The notes beneath the pieces were generated by a model. That model was not told the DNA's origin. It saw only the letters and a list, made by a program, of their open reading frames with translations, and ran no database searches. A DNA stretch of 64,000 bases from Kaiparowitsia implicata GSE-PSE-MK54-09C (GTDB lineage Bacteria; Cyanobacteriota; Cyanobacteriia; Elainellales; Elainellaceae): positions 31,683 through 95,682 of the forward strand of contig JAHHHI010000076.1 of the NCBI GenBank assembly GCA_019359435.1, written 5' to 3'. The position numbers were made by a program, and so were the translations under genes. This document shows positions 54,438 through 63,745 of the stretch, piece by piece (position 1 is the first letter of the stretch; every line of letters begins with the position of its first letter).

Positions 54438-54737
54438 TCGGCCTGAACCCAGTTGTTTATCCGCTAGTAGGCTGGGCCTGCAAGCCCACAGCCCAATGCA
54501 GTGTTTGGGAGTGCATCCAGTTCTCCCCGCTCAATCGAGCCTTGCTTATTGGGCCTATCATCCTGAATAAACGGCGTTCAGGCCCTCTTTTCTAAGCAGT
54601 GCTGCACCTTCACCTGCCCAGCAGTTCGGGGCCAATACTGTAGGATAGGGTACGAGACCGACGGCTTCACTGCTATACGTTGGTTCGTCTTCTGCCTCTA
54701 TGTTGGCACCGCATTGCACCCAGACTCATGCTGCATC

Positions 54738-55325
54738 ATGCCTTCTGAACCAACCCGAGCCGCCACAAATTCATCTCCTGAACCAACCGATGCGGAACTA
54801 TTTTGGGCTTCAAAAGCAGGGCAGACTCATGCCTTGGGGTTGCTATACGATCGCCATGCTGGGCTGGTATATGGCATAGCGTTTCGAGTATTGGGCACTA
54901 CCCCCGAAGCAGAAGACCTCACCCAGGATATTTTCATCAATCTCACCCGCTCCTCCTTTGACCCCCGGCGCGGTGCGCTTAGAACCTATCTCGCTACTCT
55001 GACCCGCTCTCGTGCGATTGACCGCGTGCGATCGCGCACCACCGCCGCCAAAAACCTCAAACGCTGGCAGCCCGGTATCTCGCCTACCGAGCCTTCCCGT
55101 TCACCGCTGGATCACGCCGTCCAAGCCGAGCAATCCCATCAGGTTAAAACAGCCCTGGCACAACTGTCTCAAGAGCAGCAGCAAATCCTAACGTTGGCTT
55201 ACTACGATGGGTTGAGCCAGTCAGAAATTTCTGGACAGCTGAACCTGCCGCTGGGCACCGTCAAAGCCCGTGCTCGCAGAGGCCTCCTCAAACTGCGTCA
55301 AATTTTGACCGACTCAACCCATTAG
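54738..55325 (+). CDS. ECF-type RNA polymerase sigma factor
   Basis: Extracytoplasmic-function sigma factor, 195 residues. Region 2 is at about 28-95 (LGLLYDRHAGLVYGIAFRVL, TPEAEDLTQDIFINLTRSSF), with -10 contacts in TYLATLTRSRAIDRVRSRTT. Region 4 is at about 130-185 (LSQEQQQILTLAYYDGLSQS, EISGQLNLPLGTVKARARRGLLKLR). It resembles the SigK/RskA-type group. The ATG at 54738 is chosen over an upstream TTG. The next gene, 42 bp away, encodes its likely anti-sigma factor. Confidence 0.93.
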   Translation: MPSEPTRAATNSSPEPTDAELFWASKAGQTHALGLLYDRHAGLVYGIAFRVLGTTPEAEDLTQDIFINLTRSSFDPRRGALRTYLATLTRSRAIDRVRSRTTAAKNLKRWQPGISPTEPSRSPLDHAVQAEQSHQVKTALAQLSQEQQQILTLAYYDGLSQSEISGQLNLPLGTVKARARRGLLKLRQILTDSTH

Positions 55326-55367
55326 CTTAACCCCTCAACTTTGATTCCTCCGACCGGCAAGAACGCT

Positions 55368-56141
55368 ATGGCTTTATCCATGCCATCTGAATATTTACAA
55401 GACCTAATTGTGGGCTATGTGCTCAACAATTTAAATTTGGCTGAAGCTGCGGAGCTAGAGCAGCTGATGGCGGAGGATCCGGCGATCGCCCAACACATCA
55501 CCCAAGAAATCGCCCAGCTGCAACGCACCCTCGACACGATTTATCCTAACCCCATCATGCCGCCGCCAGAGCATTTGCGCGATCGCATCCTTAGCGCCCA
55601 TGCCCAGCCTGCGACTCAGCCCGCTTCCACCCGCAAACCTACCGCTACCCCTCGTCACCGTACGTGGCAAACACCCTTGGGGCTGACCGCTGCTGCCCTC
55701 ATTCTTGCCCTAGGCCTAAACAACATTCGCCTTTGGCGCACCGTGCAAACCCTCCAAGCCCAGCAACAGCAGTTTGAAACCCTCACCTACGCCCTTCAGA
55801 GCATCGACGGCACCCAACCTGCCACCGCCATCATCACCATCAACCCCAACACCCTCGACGCCTCGGTCAGCGTAGCCAACCTACCGCCGCTTCCCCCAGA
55901 TCAGGTCTACGCCATCTGGACATTACCTCAGTCTGACTTTCCCGCTACCGTTGACCAGCGAGGTGCCATCCTGACTGGCACCTTCACGGTCGATGCCAGT
56001 GGAAACATCGTGTCTGAAGACGTGCTCGTGCCCTCCCTCTTTCGCGAGAGCGACCTGGTGGATCGCGTCACCATCTCCATTGAGGATGCCGACGCCCCTC
56101 AAGTGCATCGAGGCGATCCCATTCTGATCGACAATTCTTGA
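55368..56141 (+). CDS. Anti-sigma factor, RskA type
   Basis: Single-pass membrane anti-sigma factor, 257 residues. An N-terminal cytoplasmic helical region (LQDLIVGYVLNNLNLAEAAELEQLMAEDP) would hold the sigma factor. A Pro/Thr linker and a membrane helix at about 105-122 (LGLTAAALILALGLNNI) follow, then an RskA C-terminal domain (LPPLPPDQVYAIWTLPQSDFPATV, GTFTVDASGNIVS, VTISIEDADAPQVHRGDPILI). It lacks a zinc HxxxCxxC motif. The ATG at 55368 is used; the frame opens earlier. It pairs with the upstream sigma gene. Confidence 0.9.
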   Translation: MALSMPSEYLQDLIVGYVLNNLNLAEAAELEQLMAEDPAIAQHITQEIAQLQRTLDTIYPNPIMPPPEHLRDRILSAHAQPATQPASTRKPTATPRHRTWQTPLGLTAAALILALGLNNIRLWRTVQTLQAQQQQFETLTYALQSIDGTQPATAIITINPNTLDASVSVANLPPLPPDQVYAIWTLPQSDFPATVDQRGAILTGTFTVDASGNIVSEDVLVPSLFRESDLVDRVTISIEDADAPQVHRGDPILIDNS

Positions 56142-56587
56142 TCGCAGTTCTCGACCTCAATAACCGGAATTGGGATACGCTCAAGCCCTTGATGTATCGG
56201 TACGCATTTCGCACGGTACATCGAGGATGTTGGGGCATTGCACAACACACAGCGCCTCAACATCCCTCTTAAACTGCGGCATGAGTCAGAAAAATGTCCA
56301 AGGCGATCGCAGCGATCGCCCAGAGAGAAGCCCTCCCGCTATTTAGCCCTAGCCAACACAAGTGCAACGGTATCGGTTTCACAACCCTTTATTGTATTCT
56401 GTATACAGAAAGCGCAGTCATTGCATTGATTTTCGGTTATCCGACGCATCAGTAATTCAATCGATATCAGACTTGCGGCAGGCGATAGGATAAAGTATCA
56501 AGCGTGATCGGACGTGATCCGCGATCAGATCCCTTCATCCATCGCATCCCAACAGCTATACGCAATCGTTCTAGAGGTAAAGAGTTG
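56142..56587. other. Intergenic region upstream of the phosphoketolase-like gene
   Basis: A 446-bp spacer with an imperfect dyad around TGATGTA/TACATCGA (56191-56226) and overlapping HIP1 sites near 56305. No gene is supported. Confidence 0.4.
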
Positions 56588-58798
56588 ATGACGGCATTAA
56601 CAGAAAAGATTCCCGCCTTTTGCGACGGCATTCAATATTTTGGCGAGCCGCTACCCGGATTTGACGCCCATAGCCAGGCTCCAGCAATTGCTGAAGGAAC
56701 ACGGGCGATCGCCGCCGTCAACGACCCTGCTGCCATCTATCAAACCCTGCTCTACGCCGATGCCCTCCGCTATTTAATGCTGCAAGTCTGCGCTAGCAAA
56801 GGGTCAGGGCATCCCGGCGGCTTTGCCAGCCAGGCCGAAGCCTATGCCTCCCTCGTCATGCTGGGGCATAAGAACATCGTCACCGAAGTCGGCCACCACG
56901 CCCCCGGCTTTTACAGCGCCATGTTTCTCGATCGCTCCCTCGAAGAGATGGACATCTTCACGGTGCAGCAATTGCGCGATCGGTTTCGAGAGCGCCACGG
57001 TTTGCTGGGGCACCTCTCTGGGCAAATTCCCGGCCTGCTCTCTCCCGCTGGCCCGCTTGGGCAAGGGCAGCACTTCGGCATGGCCGCCGCCTTGCTCAAT
57101 CCCGGCACCCTCTTTCCCTTCACCATTGGGGATGGCGGCCTAGGCGAACCTTATATCATGAGCGCCTTCGGCCACTTCCACACGGCCTATCCCAACACCA
57201 CCAACTTCTTGCCCATACTCGTCTGGAACGGCTACTCCCAAGAGCATCACAGCATGGTCTCTCTCAAGACCAACGAGCAGATGATGGCGTATTGGCACGG
57301 CAACGGGTTCGAAGAAGTTGTGCTGGTCGATGCCAAAGACTTTGACGACCAGAATCAATCCGGTGACTACGTGGATAGCACCGCCTTTTCCTTTGAGCAG
57401 CGACTCGAGTTTACCCAAGCCGTGCTAGCCGGCGTAGACGAGGCATCGCGCTCGGCCTTGGGGGGCAAGCTGACCGTGTTCATCATCAAGCAGCTTAAGG
57501 GTTCTGGCGTTCACGCTCTGGGTGCAAAATCCCACAACCTTTATCCCAAAGACACGCTCGATGCCCCCCATATTGTCACAGCGTTGCAGAGTCGTGCGCT
57601 AACGCCCAAAACGTGGGAACTGGTGCGCACCAACTGTGAACGTGCCGGAGGTGGCCCCGCTGCCAAAACCGTCGTCACAGAATTTGAGCGGGATCTGCCT
57701 GATCTCGGCACCCTGCCTCTAGAAGAGTATCCCGTCGGGGGCGATCCAAAAGTCTCGACCACTGCCATGGGGGCGCTCGTGGGACATGTCGGGCAGTGCG
57801 ATCGCACCTTCCTCGTTACCAATGCTGACGGCAACGAAGCCTCCGGCATTGGCAACATTAACAAAGCACTCAAGATCATCCACCCCACCCCCGACGAGCT
57901 CTACAATCAAAGTCCGACTGGTCAGGTCTACGAACCCCTGAGCGAAGACGCCTGCGCCGGGTTGGCGGCAGGGCTAGCGCTTATGGGTGGCCGCACCCTC
58001 TGGTGCTCCTACGAATCCTTTGCCATCAACGGCCTGCCCATTTGGCAAACCGTAACCCAGGCCATGGCCGAGTTACGGCGTCCCACCCCCGCCACCATCA
58101 CGCTCTACACCGCAGGTGCCCTAGAGCAAGGGCGCAACGGCTGGACGCATCAACGCCCCGAAATCGAAGCCTACTTCGCCGCCATGATGCGGAACGGCAA
58201 CGTCTTCCCGCTGTTTCCTCCCGACGCCAATAGCATTCAGGCCTGTTACGACTGGGCGCTCACGGCTCAAAACAAGGGCATTGTCATTACTGCAAGCAAG
58301 TCGCCCCTCCCCATTCGCACAACGGTTGAGCAAACCCGCGAAGCCTTGCAATCCGGTGCAATCTTGCTAGAAGAAGCCAGCGGCAGCAAAACCGTTGTCT
58401 TTGCGGTGGTTGGCGACATGGTTATAAACCCTGTCTATGCAGCCGCACAGCAAGTGGCGCAGCAAGGATTGGGCTATAGAATTGTTTCGATTGTAAGCCC
58501 GCGCCGCCTCTACCGTCCCACGGATGTAGCGTGGGACAGTTGCTCCCAGCCTGATGGTGCGTTCCTTGACGATGCCGGATTCACCACCCTGTTTGGCGGC
58601 GATGCCCTAATCGGTATTACGGGAGGGGCCAGCGGCATGCTCGAGCCGGTGATGCTGCGCGCCACCTGCCCCCGCGACACCCTCGCCTGGAAACGCGGCG
58701 AAACCACGGCTAGCGCCGGTGAGTTAATGGACTTTAATGGCATTACCGATGGGGCGATCGCCCAAACGGCCACCCGGTTACTAAATGAATCCAATTAA
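56588..58798 (+). CDS. Phosphoketolase-like thiamine-diphosphate enzyme
   Basis: Thiamine-diphosphate enzyme, 736 residues. The N-terminal domain has SGHPGG-like SKGSGHPGGFASQAEAY (about 76-95), then GHHAPGFYSAMFLD, LSGQIPGLLSPAGPLGQGQH and the cofactor motif GDGGLGEPYIMSAFGHF to LVWNGYS (about 185-220). The C-terminal part GWTHQRPEIEAYF, FPPDANSIQACYDWAL, IVITASKSPLP parallels phosphoketolase (HQDPG, LPPDAN, VAGKQ). It is shorter and clearly diverged from standard XFP, so phosphoketolase activity is inferred. It may correspond to the second, divergent cyanobacterial phosphoketolase. The ATG at 56588 is preferred to a longer frame from 56504. leuD follows after 165 bp. Confidence 0.78.
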   Translation: MTALTEKIPAFCDGIQYFGEPLPGFDAHSQAPAIAEGTRAIAAVNDPAAIYQTLLYADALRYLMLQVCASKGSGHPGGFASQAEAYASLVMLGHKNIVTEVGHHAPGFYSAMFLDRSLEEMDIFTVQQLRDRFRERHGLLGHLSGQIPGLLSPAGPLGQGQHFGMAAALLNPGTLFPFTIGDGGLGEPYIMSAFGHFHTAYPNTTNFLPILVWNGYSQEHHSMVSLKTNEQMMAYWHGNGFEEVVLVDAKDFDDQNQSGDYVDSTAFSFEQRLEFTQAVLAGVDEASRSALGGKLTVFIIKQLKGSGVHALGAKSHNLYPKDTLDAPHIVTALQSRALTPKTWELVRTNCERAGGGPAAKTVVTEFERDLPDLGTLPLEEYPVGGDPKVSTTAMGALVGHVGQCDRTFLVTNADGNEASGIGNINKALKIIHPTPDELYNQSPTGQVYEPLSEDACAGLAAGLALMGGRTLWCSYESFAINGLPIWQTVTQAMAELRRPTPATITLYTAGALEQGRNGWTHQRPEIEAYFAAMMRNGNVFPLFPPDANSIQACYDWALTAQNKGIVITASKSPLPIRTTVEQTREALQSGAILLEEASGSKTVVFAVVGDMVINPVYAAAQQVAQQGLGYRIVSIVSPRRLYRPTDVAWDSCSQPDGAFLDDAGFTTLFGGDALIGITGGASGMLEPVMLRATCPRDTLAWKRGETTASAGELMDFNGITDGAIAQTATRLLNESN

Positions 58799-58963
58799 TT
58801 CACAGCATAATTCACAGCAAGGATATATAACATCATCAACAGAATCCTCAATCGATCCTGAATCGATCGCTCAAGTCATCCCAGCACCATTCAATCTTAA
58901 TTCACTAACCCATTCAGCGTTGAATGCTGGAATGCTATTCTCCAATCCATCCTCTCTCCTACT

Positions 58964-59560
58964 ATGACCAGTACTGTAACAACACTTACCGGACGCGGCA
59001 TTCCGTTAACCGGCAACGATATCGACACCGATCGCATCATTCCTGCTCGCTTTCTTAAATGCGTCACCTTTGACGGGTTAGGGGCTCACGCCTTTGAGGA
59101 TGATCGCATCCAGCGCCAAGGCGAACACCCGTTTGATCAACCCCAGTATCAAGGCGCTGAAGTGCTCGTGGTGAATCGCAACTTTGGCTGCGGCTCCTCT
59201 CGAGAACATGCGCCCCAGGCGATCGCCAAATGGGGCATCAAAGCCCTCATCGGCGAAAGCTTTGCCGAAATCTTCTTCGGCAACTGCGTCGCCATGGGCA
59301 TCCCGTGCCTCACCGCTAGTGAAGCAGACGTAAAAGCGCTGCAAGGGGCGATCGCCACCAATCCCCAGCGCACCGTCACGGTTGACCTAACCACCATGAC
59401 CGCCACCTGTGACGACCTCTCCATCCCCCTGCACATGGGCGACGGCCCCCGGCAGATGTTCCTCTCAGGCAGTTGGGATGCCACCGGGCAACTGGTTGCC
59501 CAAGCAGACCAAATTCGCACCACGGCAGCCAACCTGCCCTACACCCGCTGGAGTGCATAA
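58964..59560 (+). CDS. leuD: 3-Isopropylmalate dehydratase, small subunit
   Basis: Small (swivel) subunit of isopropylmalate isomerase, 198 residues, partner of LeuC encoded at 37193-38596. It has [16 protein letters not shown] near 18-32, the signature [20 protein letters not shown] near 73-92 and [17 protein letters not shown] near 100-115. It is slightly long at the C-terminus (LYTRWSA-type end). It lies 165 bp after the phosphoketolase-like gene and upstream of a MITE-like element. Confidence 0.96.
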   Translation: MTSTVTTLTGRGIPLTGNDIDTDRIIPARFLKCVTFDGLGAHAFEDDRIQRQGEHPFDQPQYQGAEVLVVNRNFGCGSSREHAPQAIAKWGIKALIGESFAEIFFGNCVAMGIPCLTASEADVKALQGAIATNPQRTVTVDLTTMTATCDDLSIPLHMGDGPRQMFLSGSWDATGQLVAQADQIRTTAANLPYTRWSA

Positions 59561-59586
59561 GCAGACGGTCAGCACAAAACGGCCCA

Positions 59587-59701
59587 GTGCAGCGTCAGGA
59601 CTAAGAATTAGGGTGCCGTAGAGTGCATTCGCGTAGCAATGCACCCCAAGAATGCCATGCTAAGAACAGTCATACCCTAAATTTCAGTCTTGACAGAGCA
59701 C
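59587..59701 (+). mobile_element. MITE-like element family 2, copy A
   Basis: A 115-bp element starting GTGCAGCGTCAGGACT and ending AGTCTTGACAGAGCAC, so the ends form an imperfect 16-bp inverted repeat. The right end is followed by TA; the left flank is CA. It aligns end to end with 61355-61469, which has the same length. No ORF. Confidence 0.75.
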
Positions 59702-59776
59702 TAGTCAACTTGGAGCACTTAGACAAAATACTCCAAACAGAATACTCTAGGTTGACCAGCAACATGAGACAGCAGT

Positions 59777-61129
59777 CTACTCTATATTGAAGCTAAACAG
59801 CTCCTCTCCAGACGTGGGATGAATGCCGATTGCATCGGCAATTTCGACACGAGTGATGCCTTGTTTAATAGCCAGCGCCATACCTTGAATCATCTCTGCT
59901 GCATGCTCTCCGAGAATATGTAGCCCCACCACCTGGTCGGTCTTTTGGCGTGACACATATTTGATTGTAGTTTTCAGAGAACCATTCGTGAAGCTATACA
60001 TCAGCGGTCTGAATTCGGTGCGATCGCACGTCACATCATCATCCCCAAAGTGTTCACGCGCCTCAGCCTCAGTCATGCCCACTGCCGCAACTTCAGGCCG
60101 CGAAAAGACAGCAGTAGGAATCGAGCCATAGTCTAACTTACGGGCCTTATTTCCAAATATCGTATCTGCGGCGGCGCGTCCCTCAGCAATGGCAACTGGC
60201 GTCAACGGCAATCGCCCCGTGCAATCACCAATCGCATAAATATTAGGTTGACTAGTGCAGCTATAATCATCCACCTCAATGGCTGTTTTACTGTACTCCA
60301 CACTGGCCTGGTCTAGGCCCAACCCGTCTAAATTGGGCGATCGCCCCGCCGCACACAAAACCACATCAGCCCTAAGCGGCTCAGAGCGATCGCCCGACAG
60401 CGACAGTTCCAGCACACTATCCTTCCGCTCAATGGCCGTAGCCTTCGTATTGCAGAGGCTTAGAATGCCGCGCTTTTGCAACCTGTCGCGCAGCAGTTGG
60501 GTAATATCACTATCAAACCCAGTGAGAATGCCGCTTTTCCGATTAAGAATCGACACCTCACAGCCCAACCCTCGCATGATGCTGGCAAATTCTACCCCAA
60601 TGTAGCCGCCCCCAATAATCGCAATGTGCTGGGGAATCTCTGGCAGATCAAACAATTCCCGCGAGGTTACAGCATGCTCAATACCAGGAATATCGGGCAC
60701 GATAGGTTTGCCGCCCACCGCAATCAGGATTTTGTCGGCAGTGATGCGATCGCCCTTTACCTGAATCGTGTGTGAATCGAGTAGACGAGCACGGCCCATC
60801 AAACGCCGCACCCCTGCATTAGACAGCGACATGTCATAAACCTGACGCAAGCGCTCAATTTCTAGCTCGCGTAAATGCTTAAAATGCTCCCAATCAAAGG
60901 CAGACAAAGGAATTTGCCAGCCATAGTCTTGAGCCAGCTCTATCTGACACGGAGCATCAGCCGCATACACCATCAGCTTTTTGGGCACACAGCCCCGATT
61001 CACACAGGTGCCGCCTAGATGCTCTTGCTCAATCAGCGCTACGCTAACGCCGTAATGGGCCGCCCGCGTCGCTGCAGCTAGCCCACCAGACCCGCCGCCA
61101 ATCACAACGAAGTCGTAAGTATAATTCAT
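59777..61129 (-). CDS. gor: Glutathione-disulfide reductase
   Basis: FAD-dependent disulfide reductase, 450 residues, keeping glutathione reduced with NADPH. FAD site VVIGGGSGGLAAA (8-20), redox pair GGTCVNRGC with C42 and C47, second Rossmann motif IIGGGYIGVEFASIM near 168-182, a second FAD motif YAIGDCTGRLPLTPVAIAEG near 292-311 and the C-terminal HPTSGEEL with the active-site His. It is more like glutathione reductase than dihydrolipoamide dehydrogenase because of GGTCVNRGCVPKKL. It converges on leuD across a spacer with a MITE-like copy. Confidence 0.92.
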   Translation of the reverse strand: MNYTYDFVVIGGGSGGLAAATRAAHYGVSVALIEQEHLGGTCVNRGCVPKKLMVYAADAPCQIELAQDYGWQIPLSAFDWEHFKHLRELEIERLRQVYDMSLSNAGVRRLMGRARLLDSHTIQVKGDRITADKILIAVGGKPIVPDIPGIEHAVTSRELFDLPEIPQHIAIIGGGYIGVEFASIMRGLGCEVSILNRKSGILTGFDSDITQLLRDRLQKRGILSLCNTKATAIERKDSVLELSLSGDRSEPLRADVVLCAAGRSPNLDGLGLDQASVEYSKTAIEVDDYSCTSQPNIYAIGDCTGRLPLTPVAIAEGRAAADTIFGNKARKLDYGSIPTAVFSRPEVAAVGMTEAEAREHFGDDDVTCDRTEFRPLMYSFTNGSLKTTIKYVSRQKTDQVVGLHILGEHAAEMIQGMALAIKQGITRVEIADAIGIHPTSGEELFSFNIE

Positions 61130-61354
61130 AACTTATTTGGTCAAAAAGTAAACACAGCCCCTATCGCGAGATCGTCCAATCGATCGTTAACTCGTGCTGC
61201 TCAGGTGATGCATGTTCAGCGCAAACTCGCCGCTTCAGAACTAGCGGATAGATGCAGTTGACAAGAATGCACCCTTCAACGGTAGAAGGAATAGAGCCAT
61301 TGCTCTACTATCTATAGACGGATTGATAAGCCCGGTGGATAGAAAACTGGCCTA

Positions 61355-61469
61355 GTGCAGCGTCAGGACTAAGAATTAGGGTGCCGTAGGGTGCATTCGC
61401 ATAGCAATGCACTCCAAGGAGGCCATGCCAAGAATAGTCAGCCCCTACATTTCAGTCTTGACAGAATAC
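61355..61469 (+). mobile_element. MITE-like element family 2, copy B
   Basis: A 115-bp element with TA on both sides (61353-61354 and 61470-61471). It starts GTGCAGCGTCAGGACT and ends AGTCTTGACAGAATAC. It is highly similar to 59587-59701 over the whole length. Its right TA is also the left TA of the next element. Confidence 0.8.
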
Positions 61470-61471
61470 TA

Positions 61472-61596
61472 GGGGCTGTCATCAATTAGCCTTTGGATGG
61501 CCCAGAACTCAACGGTCACAGCCCCTAGCCCGGTTTTTGGGCGGGCGTGGCAACGCTCGTAGCATAAGGCTTTTGGTCAGAATTGATGACACGCCC
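61472..61596 (+). mobile_element. MITE-like element family 1, copy 2
   Basis: A 125-bp element starting GGGGCTGTCATCAATT and ending AATTGATGACACGCCC. It is preceded by TA (61470-61471), the terminal TA of the family 2 copy; the right flank is AG, so the second TA has lost a base or changed. It aligns with the reverse complement of 42246-42371. Confidence 0.8.
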
Positions 61597-61815
61597 AGTC
61601 CACATCAAACTGCTCCTAGACACCTGCTAGAACCGTCGCTAAGAGACTCATGTCCAACGCCACAAACGCTAGACTAGAGCGCATCATCCCCCTATTCCAA
61701 TTGGGTGTATCTTGCACATTACAACAAGTTCACCCCCCTCACCGGCTCGACCAAAACAGCAATTAGCCTAAGCGCTATGGTTTAATAATGCAGTAGCAAA
61801 GTAGATGAGATCCCT

Positions 61816-62010
61816 ATGATTCTTCCAGGCTCAGCGGTTCGGGTAATCAATACCGACGATACCTATTACAACTTTCAAGGTCTGGTGCAGCGCATCAGCG
61901 ACGGCAAAGCCGCCGTGCTGTTTGAAGGCGGCAACTGGGATAAGCTAGTGACCTTTCGCTTAGCAGAACTGGAATCCGTGGATGCTACAGCAGGGCGAGC
62001 CGGCAAGTAA
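61816..62010 (+). CDS. ndhS: NAD(P)H-quinone oxidoreductase subunit NdhS
   Basis: Small SH3-like subunit of the photosynthetic NDH-1 complex, 64 residues, on the thylakoid stromal/cytoplasmic side. It helps bind ferredoxin for cyclic electron flow. The sequence is diagnostic: [52 protein letters not shown]. The length is normal. It stands alone, divergent from gor. Confidence 0.93.
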   Translation: MILPGSAVRVINTDDTYYNFQGLVQRISDGKAAVLFEGGNWDKLVTFRLAELESVDATAGRAGK

Positions 62011-62266
62011 TGCCGCTGACCCAAACGGGATAAGGTGATTTTTGCCAAGAAAATTCCAAGGCAACCAACAGTAATCCAGTAGGGGTGTTGGCGCAGTCAA
62101 TCCGAAAGCTTGATGGCTGCTCGCCCAATGCAGAGATTCTGCATCACCATAAAATTAGCCTCCAAAAAACGGCGCTGTTGAATGACAGCATGAATCTGGG
62201 TGGGGGCACACGTCGTAACAAGTTCAGATCAAGAGTTTTAGGACAATCATTGTCTTAATCATCTTG

Positions 62267-63745
62267 CTATTTATGGCGGATATACTCATAAATATCTTCG
62301 TAGCGATCGCCCGACTGATTCCAAGAATAGTCGCAGGCCATCCCTTGCAACATCAGCGCTTCAAACTCATCGGGATAATAACGCCACAGCCCAATCGCCC
62401 GCTCCATTGCTGATTCCAGCGCATAGTTATCAGTCTGATAAAACACATAGCCGTTACGCTCCTCAGGGGCATGCGTCTCATCATAGTCGCGGTCAAACAC
62501 CGTATTCACCAGACCACCAACGCCGCGTACAATTGGCACCGTTCCATACTTCAAGCTGATAATTTGCGTTAACCCACAAGGCTCAAAATTGCTAGGCACG
62601 ATGATCATATCTGCCCCCGCATAAATTAGGTGCGACAACTCTTCATTAAAGCCCAACTCTAGATGCGCATTAGGGTTTGCAGAGAGAAAGTCATGCTCAT
62701 GGGCAAACCAGGCTTGAATGCGAGAATCTGTCGCAGACCCCAGCAGCACAAACTGAGCATCGCACTTCAGCGCATGATAAATCGCATGATGAACTAGATT
62801 CATGCCCTTCTGTTCATCCAAGCGTCCAATAAAGCAGATCAGCGGTTTGTCTGGCGCATCCTCCAGATTGAGTCGCTTCCGTAATGCTTTCTTGTTAGCA
62901 GCTTTCCCAGACAGATCTTCTTTCGAATAGGGCTGGGAAATATATTTATCCACTTCAGGATTCCAAATGGTGTAATCAATTCCATTCAGAATGCCTGTGA
63001 ACTTGTACTGAAAAGAATGCAGCGTGTGCCCTAACCCGTAGCCAAATTCACCATGATGCGCTTCCCATGCATGATGGGGTGACACTGTGGTGATGGCATT
63101 AGAGTAAACAATACCAGCCTTCATAAAGTTGATGGCAAACGGATTAAAGTTATCGCGCAGGCGCTCATACTGAAAATAAAATTCGGGGCGGTTTAAGCCC
63201 GTTGCCTTCAGCACTTCTACGCCGCCCATCCCTTGATGCTTAAAATTATGGATGGTGTAGCAAACTCGCTGATTTTCCATCCCGTGCCATTGGTAAATCT
63301 CAAACAGCATCACCGGCAGCAGCCCAGTCTGCCAGTCGTGGGTGTGAATCACATCAGGACGCTTATTGCTCTGATGCAAAAACTCAAGGGCGGCCTTACT
63401 GAAGAAGGTGAACCGCATCACATCATCATCGCAGCCGTAGTATACGCCCCGATCAAAGTAGTCATCTTGAGAATGGGGACGGATGAAAAAGCAAATCTGC
63501 CCATGTACCCAGCCGCAAAACACTGAGCAATGAACTTGCCCGTCATACCAGGGCACCCATAAGTCCTGATAGGCTTCGTGCAGTCCCCAAATATGGTCGT
63601 ACCGCATACAGTCATACATCGGCAGCACCGCCTCTACAGTGTGCCCACGGGCTTCTAGCTCTCGGCTGAGGCTAAAGACAACATCGCCAAGCCCGCCTGC
63701 TTTGATGGCAGGTGCGCATTCTGAGGCGATTTGTATGATGTACAT
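62267..63745 (-). CDS. glgA: Glycogen synthase, GlgA2-like
   Basis: GT5 glycogen synthase, 492 residues, adding glucose from ADP-glucose to alpha-1,4-glucan. It has the ADP-glucose-binding KAGGLGDV near residue 16, VIHTHDWQTGLLPVMLFE near 130, GILNGIDYTIWNPEVD near 252, FIGRLDEQKGMNLV near 305 and the acceptor/catalytic EPCGLTQ near 393. The N-terminus (YIIQIASECAPAIKAGGLGD, then DHIWGLHEAYQDLWVPWYDG) resembles the second cyanobacterial isoform (GlgA2) more than GlgA1. The ATG at 63745 is well defined. Monocistronic as far as seen. Confidence 0.95.
   Translation of the reverse strand: MYIIQIASECAPAIKAGGLGDVVFSLSRELEARGHTVEAVLPMYDCMRYDHIWGLHEAYQDLWVPWYDGQVHCSVFCGWVHGQICFFIRPHSQDDYFDRGVYYGCDDDVMRFTFFSKAALEFLHQSNKRPDVIHTHDWQTGLLPVMLFEIYQWHGMENQRVCYTIHNFKHQGMGGVEVLKATGLNRPEFYFQYERLRDNFNPFAINFMKAGIVYSNAITTVSPHHAWEAHHGEFGYGLGHTLHSFQYKFTGILNGIDYTIWNPEVDKYISQPYSKEDLSGKAANKKALRKRLNLEDAPDKPLICFIGRLDEQKGMNLVHHAIYHALKCDAQFVLLGSATDSRIQAWFAHEHDFLSANPNAHLELGFNEELSHLIYAGADMIIVPSNFEPCGLTQIISLKYGTVPIVRGVGGLVNTVFDRDYDETHAPEERNGYVFYQTDNYALESAMERAIGLWRYYPDEFEALMLQGMACDYSWNQSGDRYEDIYEYIRHK

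Larger units (their letters stand above)
61130..61815. other. Intergenic region holding two abutting MITE-like elements
   Basis: A 686-bp divergent spacer between gor and ndhS. 61355-61596 is taken up by copies of families 2 and 1 placed end to end. The flanking parts should carry the gor and ndhS promoters but no motif stands out. Confidence 0.55.
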
